In this document: positions 8,377 to 16,219 of the stretch, piece after piece | Layout: every line of letters begins with the position of its first letter | How positions within the stretch are numbered: position 1 is the first letter of the stretch | From: Shewanella sp. c952 | Lineage (GTDB): Bacteria; Pseudomonadota; Gammaproteobacteria; Enterobacterales; Shewanellaceae | DNA length: 53,969 bases | Reading direction: 5' to 3' | Assembly: GCF_019654975.1 (NCBI RefSeq) | Contig: NZ_BPEW01000031.1 | Coordinates: forward strand, 1-53,969 | Program-made: the position numbers and the translations under genes | The notes under the pieces: model-generated | The model's database searches: none | The model's input: the letters and a program-made list of their open reading frames with translations, nothing else | What the model was told of the DNA's origin: nothing

Positions 8377-8393
8377 ATGCATTTAATTTGCAT
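8377..8393 (-). promoter_or_regulatory. NsrR-like operator of hcp
   Basis: ATGCATTT-A-ATTTGCAT matches the published gammaproteobacterial NsrR consensus ATGCATTT-N-AAATGCAT at 14 of 16 half-site positions with the right spacing. It sits between the presumed promoter and the hcp ribosome-binding site, where NsrR binding would repress until NO disables its cluster. The regulator is not in this window, so the assignment rests on motif and on known hcp-hcr control. Confidence 0.6.
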
Positions 8394-8727
8394 CTTTTGA
8401 GAGAAGTGTACGCCGATTGAAAAATTGCAAAAGCACTTTTTATAGACAAAGACTAAAACTATGAAAGAGATCACTTTAAGTGACGGCTAAATTATACAAA
8501 TTGACCGATATTGACTTGTTAACTGATATAGATAAGAACGGGTCTGATAACGCCTCTCATTCCCACTAGCTTTAGCGCGAATAGAAGTTGGTATCAGCAT
8601 CATATTTTGACACTATTTACTCCCGAGCGAGTTTGTTTCAACGTCTAAGTTATCAAAGCGCATTTAGATGGTGAGTATAAGAATGATTTGTTATCGGCAA
8701 TAATTGACTGTTTTAACATCGAAACAA

Positions 8728-8749
8728 AAAAGGAGCCGCAGCTCCTTTT
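8728..8749 (-). terminator. Terminator of the aroF-tyrA operon
   Basis: A 9-bp stem AAAAGGAGC/GCTCCTTTT with loop CGCA, followed on the minus strand by a run of T. It lies 27 bases after the tyrA stop. Confidence 0.85.
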
Positions 8750-8775
8750 ATCTCTCACTAAAAACTAAAACCTGA

Positions 8776-9915
8776 CTAACCAGTTTTCATGTCATTCACA
8801 GATTGCAGCATTGCGCGGCTTTCACGTTGGAACTGCGGTGCAAAATCACCAAACCACTGTGCAACCTCTTCGAACTGCTTAACAAAAGCCTCTCGATTAC
8901 CGGATTTTAAGATCTGTAATGCCTGCGAGTAATTATCAAGGTAATCACTGATAGCAACTAGACTCTCCTCTTGAGCAAAGATGATGTCAGCATATAGCTC
9001 TGGGCTCTGGGCAAACAAGCGCCCTACCATCGCCAATTCTAAACGATAAATAGGTGAGCTAAACTGCAACAGCGACTCAATATCAGCTTCCTCTTTATAA
9101 AGGTTAAGCCCATAAACAAATGAAGAGAAATGGCGCATCGCTTGCACCAGCTGCATCGCTTTATCATGTTTTTCGGGCTCTGCCTCAACAATGCGTGCAC
9201 CCCAAATTTTTATCTGCTCGATAAGCCATTGGTATTCAGATTCACCGCGACCATGACAAACCACAACAACCTGCTTTGCAAGGCTACCCACATCAGGACC
9301 AAACATAGGGTGTAACCCCAAAACGGGTCCACTATGCGCCGCTAACATAGCTTCAACCGGCGCACTCTTAATCGAGGTTAAGTCCGCAAGAATACAGTTG
9401 CTTGGCAGTTGCGTCAGCTTAGTGGCAATCAATTCACAGGTAATATTGATAGGCACGGTAACAATAACCAGACCAGCGCCGTCAAAAATAGTCTGGCTAT
9501 TGAGCCAATCATCTTTATCTAACGACTTAACTTCATATCCAGATAAAGTAAGCATCTGCGAAAATAGCCCGCCAAGCTTACCTTCACCACCCACAATGAC
9601 CACGTGTCCTAAATCAGCTTTAACTTGCTTGAAGCCAACATCCTTTTCATTAAGGTAAGACTCGCGCATTAAACGACGTAAAATATCTTCAATGAGCTGC
9701 GGCGCAACGTCCATCGCTTTTGCTTCTGCGCGCCTTTTAGCTAACATCTTCGCTTCGCGCTGTGGCGCATAAATAGGAAGCCCTGCACCGTGCTTAACAG
9801 CGCCTACTTGCGCCACTAAATCTAAACGTTTTCTGAGTAAGTGCAGTAATTGCTGGTCAACGCCATCAATCAAGCCCCTTAGGTTTTCAAGCTCTGCAGT
9901 GGTCTTCTCGTTCAT
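8776..9915 (-). CDS. tyrA: Chorismate mutase / prephenate dehydrogenase
   Basis: A 379-residue bifunctional T-protein that turns chorismate into prephenate and then 4-hydroxyphenylpyruvate for tyrosine synthesis. Residues about 8-95 are an AroQ mutase domain (IDGVDQQLLHLLRKRLDLV, REAKMLAKRRAEA). The NAD Rossmann fold follows with VVIVGGEGKLGGLFSQML, then LGLHPMFGPD and the helical dimer domain. The ATG at 9915 is preferred: it has GGAAGAG close upstream and gives the N-terminus seen in E. coli (373 residues). An ATG at 9930, which shares a base with the aroF stop, has no SD. The pair aroF-tyrA is co-transcribed, and a terminator follows. Confidence 0.93.
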   Translation of the reverse strand: MNEKTTAELENLRGLIDGVDQQLLHLLRKRLDLVAQVGAVKHGAGLPIYAPQREAKMLAKRRAEAKAMDVAPQLIEDILRRLMRESYLNEKDVGFKQVKADLGHVVIVGGEGKLGGLFSQMLTLSGYEVKSLDKDDWLNSQTIFDGAGLVIVTVPINITCELIATKLTQLPSNCILADLTSIKSAPVEAMLAAHSGPVLGLHPMFGPDVGSLAKQVVVVCHGRGESEYQWLIEQIKIWGARIVEAEPEKHDKAMQLVQAMRHFSSFVYGLNLYKEEADIESLLQFSSPIYRLELAMVGRLFAQSPELYADIIFAQEESLVAISDYLDNYSQALQILKSGNREAFVKQFEEVAQWFGDFAPQFQRESRAMLQSVNDMKTG

Positions 9916-9929
9916 TACTCTCTCTTCCA

Positions 9930-11021
9930 TCAGCCGTTTGCTACTTTCAGCATATCAAACCTTGTTGGTAATACTGAAGCTAAGTCTGCTGCTCCACTGC
10001 GCAATAATGTATCGGTTGTCTGCCAATCGATACATGCATCGGTAACAGACACGCCATAAGCGAGTTCACTAACCGGTAAATCACTACTCTGCTTGCCCGC
10101 ATTAAGGTGGCTTTCAAGCATCACACCAATAATCGACTGGTTGCCGTTAAGAATTTGATTGAATACATCTTCACATACTGGCGTCTGCTTATTGTGATCT
10201 TTTGAAGAGTTACCGTGACTACAATCAACAATCAAGCGTGCATTCAAATTGGCTGCATGTAACTGCTGCTCACACTCAGCGACACTCGCTGCGTCGTAAT
10301 TTGGCGCTTTACCGCCACGTAAAATCACATGCCCGTCTGGATTGCCAGCGGTTTGCAGCAGTGCAACTTGTCCTTTTTGGTTAATCCCCATAAAGCGGTG
10401 GCTGCTAGCAGCTGATTCTAAAGCGTTTATTGCTACCCCTAGTTTGCCATCTGTACCATTTTTAAAGCCAACCGGCATCGATAGACCCGATGCCATCTCG
10501 CGATGAGTTTGTGACTCTGTCGTACGAGCGCCAATTGCCGACCACGTGATCAATTCAGACATGTACTGTGGGCTAATAGGGTCAAGTGCTTCAGTAGCAA
10601 CTGGTAGCTCAAGTTCAGCAAGCCAAATCATTAATTCACGAGCTTTACGTAAGCCTTTATCAACATCAAATGACTCATCCATATCTGGATCGTTGATCAT
10701 CCCCTTCCAACCTACAGTGGTGCGTGGCTTCTCAAAGTACACTCGCATCAGCACGTAGAACTGGTCACCCAACTCATCATGCAGTTTTTTAAGTTTAAGC
10801 GCGTACTCTTTAGCGGCATCAATATCATGGATTGAACAAGGTCCAGAGATCACCAACACTCGATTATCTCGTTTGTGGACGATGTCGGATACGGTTTTAC
10901 GCGCATTAATCACATATTGACTAGCATGAGCAGATAATGGCAAAGCACGCTTTAGCTCCTCTGGAGTCACCAACACTTTCTCTGAACTAATATGTACGTT
11001 GTTAATTGTATCTTGCTGCAT
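9930..11021 (-). CDS. aroF: 3-deoxy-7-phosphoheptulonate synthase (Tyr-sensitive type)
   Basis: A 363-residue type I-alpha DAHP synthase that joins phosphoenolpyruvate and erythrose-4-phosphate in the first step of aromatic synthesis. Catalytic motifs are intact: GPCSIHD (metal Cys), EKPRTTVGWKG (PEP Lys/Arg), IGARTTESQTHRE, GFKNGTDG and VDCSHGNS (metal His). The start is taken at ATG 11021 because AGGTGA lies just upstream and the protein then opens MQQDTINNVHI, like E. coli AroF MQKDALNNVHI. Upstream in-frame GTG/ATG codons at 11030-11025 are too close to the SD. Adjacency to tyrA argues for the tyrosine-inhibited paralogue. I saw no clear TyrR box. Confidence 0.93.
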   Translation of the reverse strand: MQQDTINNVHISSEKVLVTPEELKRALPLSAHASQYVINARKTVSDIVHKRDNRVLVISGPCSIHDIDAAKEYALKLKKLHDELGDQFYVLMRVYFEKPRTTVGWKGMINDPDMDESFDVDKGLRKARELMIWLAELELPVATEALDPISPQYMSELITWSAIGARTTESQTHREMASGLSMPVGFKNGTDGKLGVAINALESAASSHRFMGINQKGQVALLQTAGNPDGHVILRGGKAPNYDAASVAECEQQLHAANLNARLIVDCSHGNSSKDHNKQTPVCEDVFNQILNGNQSIIGVMLESHLNAGKQSSDLPVSELAYGVSVTDACIDWQTTDTLLRSGAADLASVLPTRFDMLKVANG

Positions 11022-11369
11022 GCTCATCACCTGATTTAAGTCTTCTACTGTTGCAAACCAATTTGCAGAGTTAACCGTTAGCTAAACTAATTAATCGTAA
11101 CGCCGTACTGCTACACCATTACACCTTAAGAGCACTATGCCAGCGAGCAAGCCTAAGATCAAGCTGCAAATTTAAATAGTGAAAATTATTGGTGTTGGTT
11201 TAGCGCTTCGATGAGATCTGAGTCTCTGAACCAATGCATTGCATATGAGTATTTAGAATAGGAAAAACGAAGGTTCATAAATCGCGGCCAACAAAAAACC
11301 GCCATATAGGCGGTTTCTCGTGCGAACACTGCATCTTTTTTTAGCCAAACTAATTATTACTAAAAGTAA
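11022..11369. other. aroF leader and rplS 3' spacer
   Basis: A 348-bp spacer read toward aroF on the minus strand. A plausible promoter is TTGATC-N17-CATAGT near 11128-11162. A 30-codon frame at 11278-11186 is rich in Tyr, Phe and Trp but has no convincing SD and no following terminator. TGCAAA-N4-TTTGCA (11052-11067) is a small inverted repeat of unknown role. The rplS terminator is at 11296-11316. Confidence 0.45.
11296..11316 (-). terminator. Terminator of the rpsP-rimM-trmD-rplS operon
   Basis: An 8-bp perfect stem AAACCGCC/GGCGGTTT with a 5-base loop, followed on the minus strand by TTTTTT. It lies 54 bases past the rplS stop. Confidence 0.85.
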
Positions 11370-11723
11370 TTACTTAGTTGAAAGCTTCTCACGGATACGT
11401 GCAGACTTACCTGAACGCTCACGTAGGTAGTAAAGCTTAGCACGACGAACACGGCCGCGACGCTTAACTTCGATGCTAGAGATGATTGGGCTGTGAGTCT
11501 GGAACGCACGCTCAACACCTTCACCATTAGAGATTTTACGTACTGTGAATGCAGAGTGAACGCCGCGATTACGCTTAGCGATTACAACGCCTTCGAACGC
11601 CTGTAGACGCTCTTTACCGCCTTCTACAACACGTACTTTAACAACTAGTGTATCACCGGCACCAAATTCAGGTACGTCGGTTTTCATTTGCTCTTCGTTG
11701 AGCATTTTGATGATGTTATTCAT
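11370..11723 (-). CDS. rplS: 50S ribosomal protein L19
   Basis: A 117-residue basic ribosomal protein located at the 30S-50S interface. Recognisable segments are GDTLVVKVRVVEGGKERLQ, FEGVVIAKRNRG, TVRKISNGEGVERAF, KRRGRVRRAKLYYLRE and RSGKSARI. The length matches E. coli L19 (115). It is the last gene of the conserved rpsP-rimM-trmD-rplS operon and is followed by a strong terminator. Confidence 0.98.
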   Translation of the reverse strand: MNNIIKMLNEEQMKTDVPEFGAGDTLVVKVRVVEGGKERLQAFEGVVIAKRNRGVHSAFTVRKISNGEGVERAFQTHSPIISSIEVKRRGRVRRAKLYYLRERSGKSARIREKLSTK

Positions 11724-11759
11724 TAAATAAACTCCATACTAGTAATAACTGCGCTTCGA

Positions 11760-12506
11760 CTAAACATCATGTTTGATGTCGTCTACAAATTCAGCTAGAA
11801 GCTTCTCTTGTTCGCCAGTCAGAGCTAGATTTTCAAGTAATTCTGGTCGTCTTAACAAAGTTCTTCCGAGACTTTGTTGCAAACGCCAGCGTCTAATATG
11901 TTCGTGGTTGCCACTTAGTAACACGGCTGGAACATCCAGCCCATCCATACTTTCAGGACGCGTATAGTGGGGGCAATCCAGTAAACCGTCAGAGAAGGAA
12001 TCCTGCTCTGCCGAAGCCTTTTTTCCTAGCACGCCAGGAACAAGTCTCGATACTGAATCAATCAAAGTCATCGCTGGAAGTTCACCGCCCGAAAGCACGT
12101 AATCTCCAATTGACCACTCTTCGTCCACTTCAGTTTGAATAATCCGTTCATCAACACCTTCGTATCGACCACACACTAAAACCAAACTGGATGATTTTGC
12201 TAACTCTTCAACGCCTTGCTGTGTCAGCTTACGGCCTTGAGGAGAAAGGTAGATCACCTTTGCCTCTTTTCCAGCTGCAGCTTTCGCTGCATGGATGGCA
12301 TCACGTAGAGGTTGCACCATCATTAACATGCCAGGGCCACCACCGTATGGGCGGTCATCCACTGTCTTATGTTTATCATGGGTGAAATCACGAGGATTCC
12401 ACGTTTGCATCTCTAGTAATCCTTTACTAACTGCACGACCCGTTACACCAAAGTCTGTTACGGCACGAAACATCTCCGGAAACAGGGTTACTACCCCTAA
12501 CCACAT
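11760..12506 (-). CDS. trmD: tRNA (guanine-37-N1)-methyltransferase
   Basis: A 248-residue SPOUT methyltransferase that uses S-adenosylmethionine to methylate G37 next to the anticodon, preventing +1 frameshifts. The trefoil-knot SAM site is visible in LVCGRYEGVDERI and SIGDYVLSGGELPAM; RPYGGGPGMLMM near residue 55 is also conserved. It lies 15 bases after rimM and 36 before rplS, inside the ribosomal operon, as in E. coli. Confidence 0.98.
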   Translation of the reverse strand: MWLGVVTLFPEMFRAVTDFGVTGRAVSKGLLEMQTWNPRDFTHDKHKTVDDRPYGGGPGMLMMVQPLRDAIHAAKAAAGKEAKVIYLSPQGRKLTQQGVEELAKSSSLVLVCGRYEGVDERIIQTEVDEEWSIGDYVLSGGELPAMTLIDSVSRLVPGVLGKKASAEQDSFSDGLLDCPHYTRPESMDGLDVPAVLLSGNHEHIRRWRLQQSLGRTLLRRPELLENLALTGEQEKLLAEFVDDIKHDV

Positions 12507-12521
12507 CTGCTCTACCTCGAC

Positions 12522-13052
12522 TTAAAAGTCCGGATCCCAATCCACTAAAATCTGTTTTGCCGTCAAATCCACCTTTTGGATGAACTGTTCGGTAACAAAG
12601 GGGATCATTCGTTCCACTTTGCCAAAGCCATCTTTTGCGTTAGCTTTAACAAGGAGTACATCATTTGATCCTGTTTCCACGATCTCCTGAACTTTACCCA
12701 TGTTATAGCCTTTGGTATTCACCACTTCACATCCGATAAGATCTCGCCAGTAGAATTCATCTTCTGGTAAAACTTCCATCTGTTCAGGGGTAACGGCAAT
12801 CTCACAATTTGTAAGTGCCTGAGCCTGATCCCGTGTTTCTACGCCTTCAAGACAAGCGACTACCGCTTTACCTTGCATGCGCCACTGGAGGACTTTAACC
12901 TCACGCCATTCGCCTTGCTCTTTTAACAACCAAGGAGAATAATCAAAAATACCTTCAACAGAATCGGTATAGGTAGTGATCTTCAACCAACCTTTAATGC
13001 CGTGACTTGAACCTAATTTCCCAAGTACGACGGGTTCTTGTTTACTGCTCAT
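12522..13052 (-). CDS. rimM: 16S rRNA-processing protein RimM
   Basis: A 176-residue assembly factor that binds S19 and helps mature the 30S head. The N-terminal RimM barrel has VVLGKLGSSHGIKGWLKI; the C-terminal PRC-barrel-like half has EFYWRDLIGCEV, GKVQEIVETGSNDVLLV and ERMIPFV, ending in ILVDWDPDF. ATG at 13052 is used, with AAGGT upstream; a TTG one codon earlier would only extend the frame. It is the second gene of the operon. Confidence 0.97.
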   Translation of the reverse strand: MSSKQEPVVLGKLGSSHGIKGWLKITTYTDSVEGIFDYSPWLLKEQGEWREVKVLQWRMQGKAVVACLEGVETRDQAQALTNCEIAVTPEQMEVLPEDEFYWRDLIGCEVVNTKGYNMGKVQEIVETGSNDVLLVKANAKDGFGKVERMIPFVTEQFIQKVDLTAKQILVDWDPDF

Positions 13053-13072
13053 CAATCTATACCTTAACGCTA

Positions 13073-13324
13073 TTAAGCAGCTGCTTTACGAGCGTCTTTG
13101 ATCAATTTTGCTACACGGTCAGATGTAGCAGCACCGTTAGAAACCCAGTGCTCAACACGGTCAAGATCTAAGCGTAATGCTTCTTCTTGGCCACGAGCTA
13201 ATGGGTTAAAAAAGCCAACGCGCTCGATGAAACGACCGTCACGGGCGTTACGGCTGTCAGCAACAACGATGTTATAAAATGGACGCTTTTTTGCGCCGCC
13301 ACGAGCTAAACGAATGGTAACCAT
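13073..13324 (-). CDS. rpsP: 30S ribosomal protein S16
   Basis: An 83-residue small-subunit protein needed for 30S assembly. MVTIRLARGGAKKRPFYNIV, DSRNARDGRFIERVGFFNP and the C-terminal DRVAKLIKDARKAA match E. coli S16 (82). The frame is open 12 codons further upstream, but the conserved N-terminus and AGAGGAT SD fix the ATG at 13324. It is the first gene of its operon. A short CTCCG/CGGAG hairpin in the leader near 13380 may be regulatory. Confidence 0.98.
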   Translation of the reverse strand: MVTIRLARGGAKKRPFYNIVVADSRNARDGRFIERVGFFNPLARGQEEALRLDLDRVEHWVSNGAATSDRVAKLIKDARKAAA

Positions 13325-13477
13325 GCGTTTTGTATCCTCTAATGATTTGCTTTTTATCAAGCAAAAATAAAAACTGAAACTCCGTGTTCGCGGAGAGCCC
13401 CAGATAGAAAGCCGGCAGATTTTACCTGACTGACCGGCGAATGCAACCGTAATCGACGTTTATTACGCCAAAAACGA

Positions 13478-13515
13478 TTTACAGGCTAGAATGAAAACTC
13501 ATCCTAGCCTGTAAA
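13478..13515 (-). terminator. Terminator downstream of ffh
   Basis: A 12-bp perfect stem TTTACAGGCTAG/CTAGCCTGTAAA encloses 14 bases. On the minus strand a T run follows after three bases (TCGTTTTT). It lies between ffh and rpsP. Confidence 0.7.
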
Positions 13516-13542
13516 ATTTTGTACAGGACGATTAATAATAGA

Positions 13543-14916
13543 CTAGCGGCCCGGCATTTTCATACCAGGTGGTAACATACCACTCATACCACGCATCATC
13601 TTTTTCATGCCGCCTTTAGATGACATTTTCTTCATCATCTTCTGCATTTGAGTAAACTGTTTAAGCAAACGGTTTACATCTTGAATTTGTGTACCTGACC
13701 CCGTAGCAATACGACGCTTACGTGATCCCTTAATAATGTCTGGGCGTTGACGCTCACCGGGAGTCATTGAGTTGATAATGGCTTCCATTTGTCCGGTCAT
13801 CTTACCGTCTTGAACTTGAGCAAGTGCTTCAGGTGGCAATTGACCAACACCAGGCAGCTTCTCAATCATGTTCATCATGCCGCCCATGTTCTTCATCTGC
13901 TGCAGCTGCTCTCGGAAATCTTCTAAGTCGAAACTACCGCCCTTTTTGACCTTAGAGGCAAGTTTCATCGCCTTTTCTTGGTCAACGCCGCGCTCGACTT
14001 CTTCAATAAGCGATAATACATCGCCCATACCAAGAATACGTGAAGCAATACGGTCTGGGTGGAAAGCTTCAAGCGCATCGGTTTTCTCACCTACACCCAA
14101 GAACTTAATCGGCTTACCCGTAATATTACGAATCGATAATGCTGCACCACCGCGAGCATCACCATCCACTTTCGTCAGTACAACACCCGTTAGTGGCAGC
14201 GCTTCATTAAAGGCTTTAGCAGTGTTAGCAGCATCTTGACCTGTCATGGCATCAACCACGAACAGTGTCTCAACAGGGTTTACTGTCGCGTGAAGGTCTT
14301 TAATTTCATCCATCATCGCTTCATCAACGTGTAAGCGACCTGCCGTATCGACAATCACTACATCAATGAATTTAAGCTTGGCATGTGCAATCGCAGCTTT
14401 TGCAATATCAACCGGCTTTTGGCTGACATCAGATGGGAAGAATTCTACTTCAACTTCTTCAGCTAAAGTTTCTAGCTGCTTGATTGCGGCAGGACGATAT
14501 ACGTCAGCACTGACAACCAATACCGATTTCTTTTCTCGCTCTCGCAAAAACTTGGACAGTTTAGCGACACTGGTGGTTTTACCCGCACCTTGCAGGCCGG
14601 CCATCATAATCACTGCCGGAGGTTGAGCTGATAGATCCAAAGCCTCGTTGGCTTCGCCCATCGCATTTTCTAGCTCACTCTGGACAATCTTAATAAACGC
14701 TTGTCCTGGACTTAGGCTTTTAGAAACCTCTTGTCCGACAGCACGCTCTTTTACGCTATTAACAAATTCGCGCACAACCGGTAAAGCGACATCAGCCTCA
14801 AGCAGGGCCATACGAACTTCGCGCAAAGTTTCCTTAACGTTTTCTTCCGTTAAGCGACCACGGCCACTGATATTCTTCAGCGTACGTGACAATCTGTCAG
14901 TTAAGTTCTCAAACAT
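13543..14916 (-). CDS. ffh: Signal recognition particle protein
   Basis: A 457-residue SRP54 GTPase that binds 4.5S RNA and signal sequences and delivers ribosomes to FtsY at the membrane. Order: N-domain bundle, G-domain with GLQGAGKTTSVAKLS (P-loop), VDTAGRLHVDEAM and TKVDGDARGG, then the methionine-rich M-domain with MKNMGGMMNMIEKLPG and the C-terminal MKKMMRGMSGMLPPGMKMP. MFENLTDRLSRTL is the conserved start, so 25 in-frame upstream codons are rejected. It is divergent from ypjD-corB, the E. coli arrangement. Confidence 0.98.
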   Translation of the reverse strand: MFENLTDRLSRTLKNISGRGRLTEENVKETLREVRMALLEADVALPVVREFVNSVKERAVGQEVSKSLSPGQAFIKIVQSELENAMGEANEALDLSAQPPAVIMMAGLQGAGKTTSVAKLSKFLREREKKSVLVVSADVYRPAAIKQLETLAEEVEVEFFPSDVSQKPVDIAKAAIAHAKLKFIDVVIVDTAGRLHVDEAMMDEIKDLHATVNPVETLFVVDAMTGQDAANTAKAFNEALPLTGVVLTKVDGDARGGAALSIRNITGKPIKFLGVGEKTDALEAFHPDRIASRILGMGDVLSLIEEVERGVDQEKAMKLASKVKKGGSFDLEDFREQLQQMKNMGGMMNMIEKLPGVGQLPPEALAQVQDGKMTGQMEAIINSMTPGERQRPDIIKGSRKRRIATGSGTQIQDVNRLLKQFTQMQKMMKKMSSKGGMKKMMRGMSGMLPPGMKMPGR

Positions 14917-15310
14917 TATCCAGTTCTTTACCGTTTTAAATTGATATTGATGGGCAGTATTATAGCGATGCCCAGATATTATGCTACTCAATGAGCCAAG
15001 TAACTTGCCTTACAGCAGCCCTATCGACGACATTTTATGAAAAAACTGACCTAAGACATAGATTCAGCCTATTTTTGCAACCAATGTCACTGCCCAAATA
15101 ACCCAAGCTCATGTTAATCTAACCCCTGAGTTTCTGTGATTCAAATCCTAGAACTTTAGAATAGAAACTTAGTGGGTTACGATTTGTGATTCAGTAATTT
15201 AACTTATGATTGAATCAAGTTAATATAGATAGCGTTTAGTCTGCTTTGACTTTTGGTTAGGGCCAACAAGCTAATACAACAATTAGCTCACAACAATAGG
15301 TTAATACTCA
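14917..15310. other. Divergent promoter region ffh / ypjD
   Basis: A 394-bp spacer between divergent genes that must hold both promoters. A TTGATATTGATGGGCAG...TATTAT arrangement near 14940-14965 could serve one of them. I see no further gene, repeat or strong hairpin. Confidence 0.4.
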
Positions 15311-16099
15311 ATGGTTATTTTTTCAGCTTCAGCCATGTTTTTTTACAGTATTGCTTTGGTTCTCGTCGCGACTCGCCTTTTTCACGCAGATGGACCAAAC
15401 AGGAAATTAGTTGCAGGCGTTGCAGCTATAGGTGTTGTGTTGCATGCAGCCGCCCTTTCACAAGCGGTATTTACTGGTGATGGGCAAAACTTTAGCCTGA
15501 CCAATGTCATCTCTTTGGTGAACTGGATTATCACCTTCAGCTTTACCATATTGCTGTTTCGTCTCAAGGTTATCGTCGTGGTACCTGTGGTTTATGCCTG
15601 CTCGGTGATCTCCGTCGCCCTTTTATGGCTTGTTCCACCAGAATACATCACTCACTTTGAGATCCACCCAGACGTATTAGTACATGTTGTATTGTCACTA
15701 ATGGCATACAGTGCCTTAATGATTGCAGCGCTTTATGCTATCCAATTAGCCATCATTCAACATCGACTAAAAAACAAAAAGCTGATTATGACGTCAGCAA
15801 TGCCGCCATTAATGACGGTTGAGAAGCAGCTTTATCACTTAGTGATTGTCGGTGTCATCCTATTAAGTTTAGCACTGGCTACGGGCTTCATATTCCTTGA
15901 TGACATGTTCGAAGAGGGTAAAGGCCACAAAGCGATTTTGTCTATCCTTGCATGGTGTGTGTATATAGGTATGCTAGCGCAGCAATATTGGGTCGGTTGT
16001 AAGATTAGAACAGCCGTTGCATACACCTTGACTGGCGGAGTTTTACTATCACTTGCCTACTTCGGTGCCCGTATTGTTAAAGAGTTAATCCTCGGCTAA
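15311..16099 (+). CDS. ypjD: CcsA-like inner-membrane protein YpjD
   Basis: A 262-residue multi-pass membrane protein of the cytochrome c assembly (CcsA/CcmC-like) superfamily. Eight hydrophobic segments are visible. PPEYITHFEIHPDVLVHVVLS (split in the family around conserved His) and LPPL-like MPPLMTVEKQLYHLVIVGV match E. coli YpjD. The protein lacks the WWD tryptophan-rich heme-handling motif of true heme lyases, so a cytochrome c role is doubtful. Its conserved link to the CorB gene downstream suggests a shared role in Mg2+ handling, but the function is not established here. TAGG lies upstream of the ATG. Confidence 0.88.
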   Translation: MVIFSASAMFFYSIALVLVATRLFHADGPNRKLVAGVAAIGVVLHAAALSQAVFTGDGQNFSLTNVISLVNWIITFSFTILLFRLKVIVVVPVVYACSVISVALLWLVPPEYITHFEIHPDVLVHVVLSLMAYSALMIAALYAIQLAIIQHRLKNKKLIMTSAMPPLMTVEKQLYHLVIVGVILLSLALATGFIFLDDMFEEGKGHKAILSILAWCVYIGMLAQQYWVGCKIRTAVAYTLTGGVLLSLAYFGARIVKELILG

Positions 16100-16219
16100 T
16101 CCCACTCTCGTCAGTTGGCTCAATTGATTCAGTATTGAGCCAAACTTGACATGTTTTCGAAATATCTGTAATTACTAATTTTTTACGGTTTTAATTAATC
16201 CACAGCGGAGCTCCAACTT

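Larger units (their letters stand above)
8352..8775. other. hcp promoter region and tyrA 3' spacer
   Basis: A 424-bp spacer. It holds the hcp leader with the NsrR-like site (8377-8393), a small palindrome TCACTTTAAGTGA (8471-8483) of unknown role, and the tyrA terminator (8728-8749). Between 8500 and 8720 I see nothing specific. Confidence 0.5.

Noticed and set aside
8352..8474. N-terminal extension of hcp by 41 codons
   Set aside because: The conserved Hcp N-terminus begins at FCIQCEQ; a GTG with a strong SD lies exactly there, and the extension covers the NsrR-like operator.
8471..8483. Palindrome TCACTTTAAGTGA as a CRP or FNR site for hcp
   Set aside because: The spacing and bases do not fit TGTGA-N6-TCACA or TTGAT-N4-ATCAA.
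11052..11067. TGCAAA-N4-TTTGCA as a TyrR box before aroF
   Set aside because: The TyrR box is TGTAAA-N6-TTTACA; the spacer here is four and the arm differs.
14917..14991. N-terminal extension of ffh by 25 codons
   Set aside because: MFENLTDRL is the conserved Ffh start; the extension lies in the divergent promoter region.
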